DNA from: Clitopilus passeckerianus
Lineage: Eukaryota; Basidiomycota; Agaricomycetes; Agaricales; Entolomataceae
Reading direction: 5' to 3'
Assembly (NCBI GenBank): GCA_944990035.1
Contig: CALYLX010000128.1
Location: forward strand, 496,001-560,000
Length of the DNA stretch: 64,000 bases
Positions 23,083-34,490 of this stretch are shown here, one piece after another. The notes under the pieces are model-generated. The model was not told the origin of the DNA. It ran no database searches and worked only from the letters and a program-made list of their open reading frames with translations. Both the position numbers and the translations under genes were made by a program. How positions within the stretch are numbered: position 1 is the stretch's first letter; each line of letters opens with the position of its first letter.

Positions 23083-23430
23083 GTTGGTCGGAGACGGAGA
23101 TCATCCTGGGCTCGGTTAGTGGCAGTGCTGTTATGCCTTTTCATGCCATAAAGACAGAGACGCAAGCCTTGCAGAGTTTATCGACAGTTAGTTGTCCGGC
23201 ATGCAGCTACATAGCGAAGAAGGAATTGAAGAAAGAAGAACATGAAGAAGTGTCAGTGTCGCGCGTTCCTACAAGCTCAGACGCCTCCTTGAACCTGATA
23301 AACACATAGTTTGCTGAACCGAATATCGATAACTTCTTCCAACCAAGGCGAACTCTGGGAAACCATAGATGGTATTATTGCTGCCGAAAAGCTTGAATCC
23401 TTTCTCATGCTGATGCCGTACCAAACTTAC

Positions 23431-25667
23431 AGGCACAGAACTATATCGCCCGGGGCCAACTCGAAACTCTCGATCAAACGAAGGCGAATCCGACCTGCCT
23501 TCAGGACGTTCTCTTGACTCTGACGCAGACAAATATCCCCTTCTCTGGGAGCCACGTCCTCCAAAATACAGGAAGTTTACTGCTGGAACCTTCAGGCGAC
23601 GTTCTGACCCATTGTTTACTGGTACTGGCCCCTCTACCCTCCCGGAACAAGTCACAGAACCATTGAGACCAGTCCAACAAGTTCAGGAATATCGTCGGGA
23701 GTCCCCAAACCTGTATGACGACTCTGATCTATACGGCATGTATGTTCATGCCCATTAGCTGTTCCTCAGACTGCTGACAGAATCCTAGGCCAACAGACTT
23801 TCAGACACCTGTTGCTGCAAACACGGCCGCTGGGCTCAACGAGAGGACTAATCCTGCAGGTCGTGCTACTGGTATCTTTCTTTTGCAAGAGCCACCCAAT
23901 GTCGAGAATCTGGAGGACCGTATGCCTGACGCTGTTGATTCCTACCAGCCAAATGATGATTCTCATGAACTTGAATCCTCCGTCGGTGCAAAGAACAATA
24001 CAGCTTCGAGGTCAAGTTCACCAAACCCACAAATCTATGGCAGTTTTAGGAGAGACATCTACGAAGATTCTAGCGACGGAGAGGAACAGCCTAGCTCGCC
24101 TCTTCTGCGACCGGCAGCGGTCGTGCCTACTCTACCCCCAAACTCGCTAGCAACCCAGACTAGCCCTAGCGTTAAGACTGCAAAACGCGCCTATACCAAT
24201 ATCTCTAGCTCTGATTCCGAATCCGACTTGGAGAGGGAGACTTACACGCAAGTACAGGAGAGGGCTACGTCCGGATCCGATGACGAGAGTGATGGCCCAC
24301 TTCGACGAGTCACATCTCTGAAGAAAAAGAGAATCTATTTCACCCCAGAGCCTTCGCCGTCGAGTCGGACTACGGAAGAGCGACCCGCCGTCTCCTCTAA
24401 TAAACGAAGAAGGACCGTTGTTCCGAAGCCTTTGGTGGAAGAGGAGAATGAGCCAGATCGAGAGGCCAGTTCCATAAATTTACCAATTGCTGCTCATAAT
24501 CGCGCCAGGCGCATAATCGTCCCGAGCAACACCGGCCTGCCTTTAGCCACCGTATCCATGCGTGCAGACGTCCACTTTTTTCATGCGGCCAAACGGTACG
24601 AGTATGTTTCGTCTTTTGTCTGCAGTGTGGTTGACTAGTCTTGCGTACCCCTTGCTGCAGGCACAGAATTGCATCCTATTCCCTCCCTTGCCAGGCTTCC
24701 CAACGCGTGGCCGACGTTCGCGATGTTGGTGATACTATTGTAATTGGATTCAGTCGGGGCCCCAAACAAGTAGCTCTAGTTTCCTTGAGTAGGGTGCGTG
24801 ACCATTCTCTCCCTTCACAAATTCACAGAACAAAATTCAGGCCCTCAGGAGAGCAAACCGTGCATGACAGGGTTGAACCATCATCCACACGTCGATGCAT
24901 CCTTGACCTGCCTTGCCCCAGACAAATTAGGACACAATGGTATTACGTTCTATTCGGGAGGATCAGACAGAAAAGTTTACTTATGGACACACGTCAACTC
25001 CGGGACGCAAGGCCGGGCGAGGACTGAGCTTGTTTTCCGGTCCCTCACCATACCTGCCGCTCTGTGTAGTGTTGATCGCATGCTCTTGTGTGGCACAGGC
25101 ACAAAGTTGTTGAGTATCGATGTTGACCACCCAGTGGCGAAGCCTACCACCGCCGAATTCAGCAATCTCGTACATCAGATTCATGTACACCCTTCTAACC
25201 CATCGGTATCTATACTAGAGGTCAGTGTTCACGGTCAATTAATTGCCAAATGTGTATCAACTAACTGATATATGAAGGTCCGACACCATGAAGAACAAAT
25301 TCTCGTTTTCGACAGTCGACGCTACAACAGAAAGGCATCCGGCAAATTTGGGTACAAATCGAACTCTGACAAGACATCCAGCTTTTACCGGGGGAGTACA
25401 TGGGGTAGTTATTTCGCCAGAGGATATTCTGATGGATCTGTTTGTCTCTGGGATTATAGAAACCCGAAGGTACTTGAACGTGTTTGCTGTTGGGATCAGG
25501 TTACTTTATGCGCCCCGCAGATACCCGTCATGAGATCCCACTTCCACCAGTCAAGCCCTGTCATCCATTCACTGGTGACCGATCGGTGGATAGCATGTTA
25601 TTCTAATGAAAGCCTCACATTCGCTGATTTTGATGGCAACAACCTAAACTCAACTAGTTATCTGTAA
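23431..25667 (+). CDS. WD40-repeat protein with a long disordered N-terminal half
   Basis: The first ~370 residues are disordered and rich in Ser, Arg and acidic residues (for example SSDSESDLERET, SGSDDESDGPLRRV, SNKRRRTVVPK), which suggests a nuclear protein. The C-terminal half has WD40-type repeats. They include GITFYSGGSDRKVYLWTHVN, LVHQIHVHPSNPSVSILEV, EQILVFDSRR and SYFARGYSDGSVCLWDYRNP. It ends FADFDGNNLNSTSYL. I count four or five recognisable blades, so some are divergent. The start is uncertain: the first exon I trust begins after an acceptor near 23431, and the initiating ATG should lie in an upstream exon between 23083 and 23400. No enzyme motif seen; a scaffold role is usual for WD40 proteins. 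Confidence 0.68.
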
Positions 25668-25825
25668 AGCATTGCATTCAATAGTATTAATTTATACGGA
25701 GTTATAAGCCCGGTCCGAACCAATACATCAACATGGTATGTTATCTATCAGATTAAAATGTTCCTCAAGATAGACTCCTCTCGATCAGGATTCCTTGCTT
25801 AGATTACCTCGAAGGAGCGCCTGGA

Positions 25826-27977
25826 TTACTTAGAACTGCTGAGTTCAACAGCAAAAGCGACAGCAAGCTTGGAGAATTCTAGCATGTGGTCGAAGCTGAA
25901 TTCACTGGAGATATCGATACGACTGGGAGAAAAGATCAACCAAGATTAATCAACATCAGGGAATCAGCAGACGTACTCGTTGGCCGAATGAATGTGATGA
26001 TTCGAGTTTTCGAAAGAACTCTCTGAGAAAATGAAAGCTACGTCAGAATTGCCGAGCCAGGGGCCGTGGACCCTTACCGATGGTGAAAGATGAAGGGTAG
26101 CCAGCCTTTCTCCACGAGGCACTGTTGAATTCTGTCAGCATGTGTACGTCTATATAGAAATGGATCTCTCAACTGATCGCTGCAAGCGTAGCCGCATTTG
26201 GTCTGTAGAATGAAAGTCAGCACGCCTTAGAGGGGCGCTAGAGAATGAATAGGATAGGCTTACCTCGACATAAGGAATGTTGAGATATTTCTCGACTAGT
26301 TGTTTGTTGAACTTCGTCAAGCTGTAGTGCCGTAAATAGTTTGTATTTTGAGATGTTCAAGAGAGCGCATTACCCGTCGTCGGTGAAGTCAGTGATTATT
26401 CCAACTTCCTCCTTGGTTCCTTTCTGCAGCGACGACAGGATATCAGAACATGTCGAGAACATTGGGAAACTCCTCTGATACCTTTACCCAAGCCGTCATG
26501 TCAAACTAAAGAGATGGGTAACGTTCAGGCCATAGATTCCAAACTGGAAGGTGAATTGAACTGTCTGTACCTGACTCATAGCAAGCACGTTGAGATTCCG
26601 TTGCTCGTAATCCTTAGCAACTGCCTGAGAGCCGAGAAGACCGCCTTCCTGTTCGATTATCAGTCCTATATCCTCGCGGCATGCATAGCGGGGATCCAAC
26701 CTCAGCGGAATACCAGTGGAACTCAATTGTACGCTTCGGGCGGAAGTCGGCAGCAATGAGGGCACGATAAGCTTCCAAGATGGTAACAGAACCTGAGCCA
26801 TCATCTGACAAGTAGTGGTGCTAAATGAAAGTCTTGGTTCCAGTATTGGTAGTTCTTACCATCAGCGCCTTGAATAAAAAGATGAGTGCAACTCTATAAT
26901 TCACCAAGGACGCCAGACTTACCAGGTGCAGGGAGGAACGGCCACATGTTCGTGCTAAATGGAATAGTCAGAACGGCGAGAACAAGATGATCCATAAATA
27001 AATGTCGAATCACCTGTCCTGGTGAGCACCGACGATGAGGATGTCATCGGGTTGGTCCGACCCTACAATCCTGACAATCTGGAGTCCTCGGAGTGAGACA
27101 GCGTGTAGAAATGCCTGAAGTCACTCACAATGGAATTCTGGCCCCAGGAGTGGGGGAATTCAGAGATAGAGATAAGCTCCTGCAACGATTCCGAAGCGGA
27201 ATCTTTGGTAATCTACGACCCCTCAGCTTATTGAAAGTAATGACGAAAGGAGTATGGCAAACTAACCTCGGCAATACGACCACGAAGCCATTGCTGACTT
27301 TGTTTGCCAGTCTAAGGTAAAAGTTCCAGATTGTTGTGTGAATATTGTATTTACAAGGGCGCTTACGTCACTGCGGTAGTCTGAACAAGCTCGTAAGGAT
27401 AGTGACTAGGCTTAAAGAAATGGAATACGCACATCTCGTACGGAAGCTGGTGAATTTCACCAAGTTCTCTCTTGGGCCATCGGTAGAGAGAGTCTTAATG
27501 ATTGACTTCACTGTCGCCGTGTTGTTGGGCGTAGGGAAGACTAGTATCTCCGTTGAGGGTTCAGCCTGATATAAATTCGGTGATAGGCTCACCTGATTCC
27601 TGAAGGTGAATGCGGCCGAGTTGCCCCAATTCCTGGGTGTCAGTGCTGAATGATGAATGTCAACACGAGACAGAACCTCTCCACACGCTTTAGTAAACTC
27701 ACATGTCGAAGAACTTGATGCCCTGCTGTTTGGCTTGGATCTACATAACGCCGTGAGAAGTGTGATTGACAACTATGTAATTCGAGTTCACCTTCTCCAA
27801 TTCAGATATCCAAACAGGCTCTCCAGTCTCGAATTGGACTAGTCGTTGGGCATTCAAGTCCAGGTCAAATCCAGGATGACTGACTACAGCGCCATTGTCC
27901 AAAGGGGCTTGCGTGTCCCATGTTGGCAAGGCGGTCGCAAGGCAGACAAAAGGCAACAAAAGGGAGAACGACTTCAT
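25826..27977 (-). CDS. Secreted M28 leucine aminopeptidase
   Basis: [20 protein letters not shown] is a signal peptide. Exons then give [29 protein letters not shown] and [20 protein letters not shown]. The two-zinc site of the M28 family is visible: GAHQDS (His), [14 protein letters not shown] (bridging Asp), [15 protein letters not shown] (catalytic and ligand Glu), MSQFDMTAW (Asp) and CGYACSDHASW (His, with a paired Cys loop). The end is [19 protein letters not shown]. This matches fungal secreted leucine aminopeptidases (Lap1-like), which release N-terminal residues from peptides outside the cell. More than ten GT-AG introns are needed, and the reading frame is intact throughout. Confidence 0.9.
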
Positions 27978-28156
27978 GGCAAGTGATGGTCAAGAGCAAC
28001 ACTGGTATGTCGGTACCCGCCTCCCGAACGACAGCGGGCGAACCCCTCTCTGACGAAAGGGGTAACGGTGTCTAATGACGATCACGTGATGACCTTGTAT
28101 TCCAGCAAGCCACTCATGCTCGTCTAAAGTTTGCCCAAACGTCCTAGTAGCTCGCA

Positions 28157-28656
28157 ATGTCCAAGGCCGGCGCAAAAGCAAGGGCGCAGGTTGTCGTATG
28201 TACCGTCTCCGTCGCGGCAACCTAGAAGAAGACTCACAGAAATCATAGCGCATCCTCATCTCTGCTGGCAAAGCAGCACCTACACCGCCAGTTGGCCCAG
28301 CTCTTGGTGCCCGAGGTGTTAAGTCTATGGACTTCTGCAAGGAATTCAATGCTAGAACGGCTCACCTCGAGCCTGGTGTCCCTGTACCGACTCTAATTAC
28401 CGTCCAGCCGGATCGCACCTTCACCTTCGTCACAAAAACTCCGCCAGCCAGCTATTTCCTAAAGAAAGCCGCCAACATAGAGAAAGGAACAGGAAAACCT
28501 GGGCATGATATTGCTACCTCAATCACACTCAAACACGTGTATGAGATTGCCAAAATCAAATCGACAGATGACCACATGAAGCATCTTCCATTGGAGTCTA
28601 TCGCAAGGATGATTGTTGGTAGCGCGAGGAGCCTGGGCGTGGATGTCGTTCCTTAG
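28157..28656 (+). CDS. MRPL19: Mitochondrial ribosomal protein uL11m
   Basis: A short first exon (MSKAGAKARAQVV) joins after one intron (about 28192-28239) to RILISAGKAAPTPPVGPALG, continuing ARGVKSMDFCKEFNARTAHL. It then reads TPPASYFLKKAANIEKGTGK and IARMIVGSARSLGVDVV. The proline loop TPPVGPALG and the SYFLKKA segment are diagnostic of the L11 family. The Met-Ser-Lys start without a long presequence is usual for fungal uL11m. It is divergent from the aminopeptidase gene, with a 179-bp spacer. Confidence 0.93.
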
Positions 28657-29709
28657 ACTTACCCGTACGTCGCGGCTAAAGTTTCTAATTTCACCAAGCT
28701 GAACTCTGGCGTTACTGACAATAGATTCTTGTATTTCGCTATCCTAATATATACTGCGCTTACTTTGCTTTGTCTAACATCAAGGGCTTTCCCTCGCACC
28801 AAAATACTCCCGTTGGGTTGACCAATTATACGTCATTTTGCCCTATCAGAAACCGTCGGAGTCTACGGGCTCTTGACTCCTGTGGGGAGAACGCCTACCC
28901 GGACTGCTTAATGCTTGATCCTAAGTCTGCGGTACGACAAACACGACGTATACCGAATGTTCCGAACTCTTGACCTTCTTGGGCCTTTGAGATTCTCTTT
29001 CCAGCGAATTTTGTTGTCGGTGTTCCCAAGGCCCCTCGATTGTGCACCATGCGACTCAAAATTAAAGACGGTCGTTAAACTTCTTCCTCCCTAGCCGAAG
29101 ATGAAATGACCGACACGATGTATGCATGCTGCACCGAGCCCCGGATACAACATGCACGTTGACTCCTTTCCTCCTCGTTCAGGTGCCATTTCCTCGCCAC
29201 CCACCTGCCTAATGGGGCCAGCATCTTTGCCAGTTGAAGACGCTTACAGTCAAACCACAACAAAATCGTTCTCAAGGCCGTTTGACTCGTGGTCGGATCT
29301 GACTTGGGTGAGACTACACAATCTCGGTGGCACTCAATAACATTCTCATCTCAATCTAGACCTCAGTGATCTTTATAAGTCGTGACATGGGATCGTGCCG
29401 CTTGCGATCACGTTGGACTTGAAATCCTGCCACGAAAAAATTGCTCCACTAACCACTGGCCTACATGAGTTGTTCCTTCTCAAACGACACGTTTTTGTGA
29501 TAGTCACCTTTTATCTCCTCAGCGGACGTACACGTTTTCGATCGGTTCAAGCCCATCAAACGAAAAATACTCCAGATATTCCAACGCACAATGTCGGATG
29601 CAGATCCCGGAAACCCTTAAAAACGAAGGATCCTCGAGAGACATGCTCTTCACCAGCCACTCCAAAAGTATCTACCCCTTCCGTTGAGCCACCTCGCCTT
29701 CTCCAAAGC
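28657..29709. other. Intergenic, about 1 kb, nothing convincing
   Basis: Small ORFs are present (28770-28973, 29122-29340, and an upstream extension from 29395). None shows a domain, and none is needed by the neighbouring genes. A CTTTATAAG element near 29371 could be a TATA box for a distant start, but it lies ~340 bp before the chosen ATG. Confidence 0.3.
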
Positions 29710-30527
29710 ATGACTACTGCCTCCAACGATATCCTCTCCTGGACCAACCAGGACCCTCGGGAGAGTCAACTCTTCAACTCCTGGGGTGTAATGTATCGCT
29801 TCCAGGTATGGGCACACGTTAACAGATGCACAGACTTCGGGATTAACGATACCTCTAGACCGTTGTGAGCCCAAACGGATCAAGTGTGACGACACTCTGG
29901 AGGACTATTCGACCAAACAAAGAAGACCGAGCAGCAAAGCTGGAGTGGTCATCGACCGGTGGCCTGGGGCGCATTGTCATTGGCAAGGTTGGTACCTGGT
30001 TCATCAAGGTCAATGTTGCGTGAATCACTGACGATTTTATCAGAACACAATGCCAATGGCAGACCTCGCCAACGCCGACCCCGCAGTTAGGGTGATTAGT
30101 CTCGACTCGCACTTTTAAAACGCTGCTCATCCCCTATCCTTTCAGGGTCAACGCTTCTTTTTCGGTCCAGATGGCGTCATGTACCGATGGCGACCAAGTA
30201 CCACGAGTCAAGATATCGTCGTAAGTACATTTGCAATTGGATATCCTCCACTATCAGCTGATGATACTTTTCAGCTCGTCGACGGCAACAATAATGTTAT
30301 TGCATTCTACCGACCCACACGGCCGACACGCTACCAGATCGGGGATGTTTATGGCGAATTGCATTTCCTTCGAACAGCCGGTGCAGGTACCGTGGTAAGG
30401 AAAAATCTGCCATAATGATTTTCTCCGAAGGTGCTAAGCCTCCTATCTCCAGACACACCCGCCGATCATGGACTACGTAGCCGTTACAATTATGTTGTAT
30501 CGGTTCTGCGCACAGTGGAATCTCTGA
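29710..30527 (+). CDS. DUF6593 family protein
   Basis: Exons give MTTASNDILSWTNQDPRESQ, then SWGVMYRFQ, TLWRTIRPNKEDRAAKLEWS, GLGRIVIGKN, RFFFGPDGVMYRWRPST, and NNVIAFYRPTRPTRYQIGDV followed by YGELHFLRTAGAGTV. The end is PPIMDYVAVTIMLYRF. The paired RFFFGPDG.MYRW motif after a strand of the type EWSSTGGLGRI is the signature of DUF6593, a family expanded in mushroom-forming fungi and of unknown function. Five GT-AG introns, frame intact. No signal peptide was seen; soluble protein of about 180 aa. Confidence 0.82.
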
Positions 30528-30875
30528 TTTGCTGTTTTCATTCTCTTCATCTGCATTTATTCCATGGGCATCTCTTCAATAAGTAAACTATCACTTCCTG
30601 TACTAAGTATTCTCCTGAGCAACCACAATCGCATATGGGCCCACCTGCCCTTGAAGTTATCAAATCTCGGCTATGGTTCGATGTGCTCGGCAGATTACAG
30701 CGCGCTGAGTAAATCATCGAAATTATCGATGGATAATGAAGAGGTTTCATCAGGTGCACATGGATGACCGAGAATACAGGGTCACAGTTAGATCGCTAAA
30801 TTTCATGGTCGAACACGATGCAGGCTACGCCAGTCTGGAGCGTGCCAGGAGGCGCTGATCACAGGATCCATCCAA
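30528..30875. other. Convergent intergenic region
   Basis: About 350 bp between two facing stop codons. Nothing recognised. Confidence 0.3.
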
Positions 30876-32234
30876 TTACAATTTTGCCTGAGGTTCTGCC
30901 TCGCTGTCTGATGCCACAGTATCTAAGATTTCATCGACCGTACGGATAACCCACTCGGTTCCTTCATCGCTGGATAACCACTTATCTTCTTCCGATTGAC
31001 CCTCCATCTCATGGCGTGCTTTAAGTAGGCCGAAAGTATGGCTGATCAATTGAGGACCGACGCGTTCTTCCGAACGAAGCGTAGCGATGCCGACGACTGA
31101 ACCTAAAGCACGGCTCAAGTTGCCTTGGTCGGAATCTTCGATACCGGTACCATTGGAGAAGGCCTTGGTTCCTCCAGGGAGTGGAGAAAGGACCGAGCCG
31201 TAAGCCTGTATGATGAACGCTATATTGAATGATCATAATTTAGCTCGTGTCCTCTCGGGATTCACACAAGAAAAAAGAGTACAGATCGCCAGAGTTCTAT
31301 CTCAAGTCAGCGGATGACCTGCATGCTGCAGTTCGCCGCCGCTGGAATGGAGCTGGCGCATGCCAGGATTGGAGTAGATTGGTTTCCAAAGCCCCGAACT
31401 ATGATGTGCTCACTCACATATAAAGTCGGGGTGATAGGATCCAAGTTTGTCATGGAGTTTATCGGCATGAGGTGCATAGATGGATTTCCACAGCGCTTGA
31501 CCCCGCTTAATCGTCGATTCAACGTTTCCTGGTTCAGCAGTCCTGTGGAGAAAAAGGGAAAGGTTTCCCGGTGGAAGGAAATATCCCGGTCAGAAGGGTG
31601 ATACTTAGAATTTAGAGAGAAACGAGGTAGGCACAACCCTGCCAACAGGCACACTACCCCATCGTCCGAGTCTCCGAGATTCCATCTCACCTTCGTGAGT
31701 AAGTTCTTAATGTCTGCTTGACATCATCATCAAGCGCTTCGTGCAGTGCCGCAAGAGACAAGATAACCTGGTGAGAATCATTTAGTTCATTCGAGCAAAT
31801 GATTACTCGAAGGAGATCCATACTCACCCGAGGTACGCCCACAAATATCGTACTTTTCAGCGCGGACTCTCGCATCAAAGCAGCTTTGTTCGCAGCAGCA
31901 GCCACGTTGTCTCGAGAATCACCACTAGTGTTTGTCACAAACCGGTACAGATGACCCACAGAAGCAGGCCGGTTGACGGTGAGGAGGGTGCATGTCTAGA
32001 TTGGCGCCTCAGGTGGTCAGAATCATATTCTGCAAGTCACTTGGCGCGTGTCTGCGACTAGTGGATACGTCGTACCGTAAGGACTAGCCAGCTTGTCTGA
32101 GCATTTCGTTGTTCGGCATCCCGGAAAGTTCGGCGAAATAGATCATTCAGTTTCCTGACAGGTGGGCTTGGGAGAGATTGCGGGCGCCTCAAGGTCAAGA
32201 GATGCTTGATGGTTGGAGGTAGATGCTTGACCAT
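30876..32234 (-). CDS. AhpD-like (Pxp2-type) protein with peroxisomal targeting tail
   Basis: Exons give MVKHLPPTIKHLLTLRRPQ, VRKLNDLFRRTFRDAEQRN, VNRPASVGHLYRFVTN, MRESALKSTIFVGVPR, VILSLAALHEAL, LWKSIYAPHADKLHDKLGSY followed by HPDFI, FIIQAYGSVLSPLPGG, LSRALGSVVGIATLR and VGPQLISHTFGLLKARHE. The protein ends AEPQAKL. The organisation matches fungal AhpD/carboxymuconolactone-decarboxylase-like proteins related to yeast Pxp2. The final Ala-Lys-Leu is a canonical PTS1, so import into peroxisomes is likely. The usual CxxC of true AhpD peroxidases is not visible, so peroxidase activity should not be assumed. Six exons were joined by eye, and the frame is intact. Confidence 0.72.
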
Positions 32235-32440
32235 GGTGGTTGGATGAATGAATAGCGGTGGGAAACAATCACGGTCGGAAATGGTGTTATGAAAACTCGC
32301 TTAGCACCATAACATACCTAAGTTGATAGTCGACCCGAATCCCATTCCACATCCTGAGCGACAAATGTGATTGAGTATTGGGTATCAAGTAGACAAGGGT
32401 ATACATGAGGCTTTGAATGGTAGGATAACTGTATTGTAAC

Positions 32441-33346
32441 CTAACTGATATAGAATTCACCAAGGGGAGTAGGTCTACCATCATTTCCGAGCAACTGATT
32501 AAGAGGATTCACATTTCCCATATCGTGAAGCATGCCAAACGCAAAGTAATGAGGTACCCATGGAGTGGTGTCCATGAACTCCTTGACCGTGCGCATGAAG
32601 TACCAGACTTGATTCATGTTACACTGTGGTCCCCCGGCGAAGTTCTGACAGGCAAACTCTGTCGGCCAAATTGGCAGATTGAAGGTATTATGCATCTCCT
32701 TCAGGTAGTTGATCATGTCCTGGGGATTCGTGCCGTAGTAATGGACAGCCAGGCCGTCGATGTGGCATCCGTTACAGGCGGCCATGAATTCTTTCATCCA
32801 GGTCCTCCCGGTCGCTGCATTGGTACAAGCTGGAGAGATCAGGGTGTATCCCTTCGATTTGAGAGGTTCAATGCATTGCTTCCAGACTTGAGCGGCCCGT
32901 TGAGGGGGCATTTGAGCCTGTCCGGGCTGGTTCGGTCTAAGGACATTCGTTAAACTCCTGATGGAACAAGGCCTGGTAAATCCCATACTCGTTAAAGCCA
33001 AGGACATGGCTAGCATATCCTTGTCCAACTACTTGTTTGAACTGGCCTATCTGCTTTTCACCCCATAGCATTGGCACAGGGGTAAACCCCGTGTCCCTTG
33101 CAACCTGGGGAATGTAAGGACTCCATGTCATGATTCTGTATTGAAGAGGAGTGGGTCAAGGGGGCCCTGCTGATATTTACATGGAAGCACGTACGGTCCC
33201 ACCTGGGGCGTCTTGAAATTCTTCAGAGCCTCGATGTCGTTAAATGCTCCCCAAGCTATCCCCACCTTTCCAGCACTGGGTCGGGGAACAGGTGTGCCGG
33301 TGGCGAGATCAAGCAGTGCCACAATGCAAAAGAAGGCTGCTTTCAT
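32441..33346 (-). CDS. Secreted GH128 endo-beta-1,3-glucanase, short form
   Basis: MKAAFFCIVALLDLATGTP is a signal peptide. The mature part begins VPRPSAGKVGIAWGAFND and continues IMTWSPYIPQVARDTGF and PMLWGEKQIGQFK. Next come HVLGFNEPNQPGQAQMPPQR (acid/base Glu in NEPN), HIDGLAVHYYGTNP, LPIWPTEFACQNF (nucleophile Glu in TEFAC) and PHYFAFGMLHDMGNVNPLNQ. These are the GH128 (Glyco_hydro_cc) blocks; the family cleaves beta-1,3-glucan of fungal walls. About 260 aa, with introns just before IMTWSP and within FNEPNQ. It lies about 1.1 kb from a longer paralogue on the same strand, so local duplication is likely. Frame intact. Confidence 0.9.
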
Positions 33347-34490
33347 ATTCTGCACTGAAGGTGGGATGACGGAGGACAACGAGGCTCTGGTCAAAGGGCT
33401 CTTATTCGATAAGAGGGGCCAACATAACGCAAATAACCACCATTCTGTAGAGGACCGGTTGACAAAGTTGGCTCGGTCCAGATAAAAATACCCCTAACGA
33501 ACAAATTCACGTAAGATGGTATAGTTCATGGGGAACGATGCGGTCACTGTCATGTAGATGTTCGTCAAGATTGACAGTGTTTCCGGCGAAGCAAGTCATA
33601 GATATAGATATCCATCTGCAAGGTGCAAGGCTGCGTTCTTCAACATGCGAGCTTGAGGTCCAAGTAACGTAGAGCATCAAAAGAGAGGCGGAGTGGGGTG
33701 TACCCGCAAGGGAATCCTGCTATGCCCATGGTGTTCTGGCGGCAAGATGCACGAAGCCGACATAAATCTTCGTTCCTGTACTGGAATGCACTTGGCTATT
33801 TAGAGACAAGTTGAGGCATTGGTTGGAGAATATGATATTTTTCTCCGATTACTTAGAGCCAGCCACCGTCGGTGATAGTGATATGGAGGAGCATCAAAAA
33901 GGCGGACATAACGGATTCCTAAGCAGACTTTAAGTTTGAACGCCCATATCGTTTGGTGGCTAAGGGACTGCGTGGGTGAAGCAGTGCAAGCCATCACCTC
34001 AACGTTCAACAACGATCTGCTGTGTACGTCATACGAATGGAACGAGCAAGGTGTACGAAGGTTGGCGATTTGGAGTCGGCTAACTTGAAAATTCTGTGTC
34101 AAACGTCCTTCGAAAAATCAAGACTCCATAAAAAAAATTCAAATTGTATTCACACAAAATATTTCAAGAAATTTTCATCCCATTGCGAGAGAGATTTAAA
34201 GTACTAACAAGTTCAAAACGCCCACGAGTGTATACACAGGTCGTGACCAGGCTACCAGCACCGGAGGACGGATCGAACAGATCATGAATAACAGAGAACT
34301 GCCGGTCACCCTCCAGAGGTAGATGGCAATGATAGAAAGGATATGCAGAAAGGCAAAGATAGCTAAGCTATATATAAGTGCGGGGTATCTTGTAAGAAGC
34401 GTCAACTCCAAATCAACACGCTCAACGTCCTACAACTCAACACGCTCCTGGCAGCTCGTGACGAGGCATGAGATCAACGCAAAAATGCGT
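33347..34490. other. Intergenic between the two GH128 genes
   Basis: About 1.1 kb, AT-rich near 34110-34200 (A and T runs). It should hold the promoter of the short GH128 gene and the 3' UTR of the long one. No remnant coding sequence of a third copy was seen. Confidence 0.35.
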
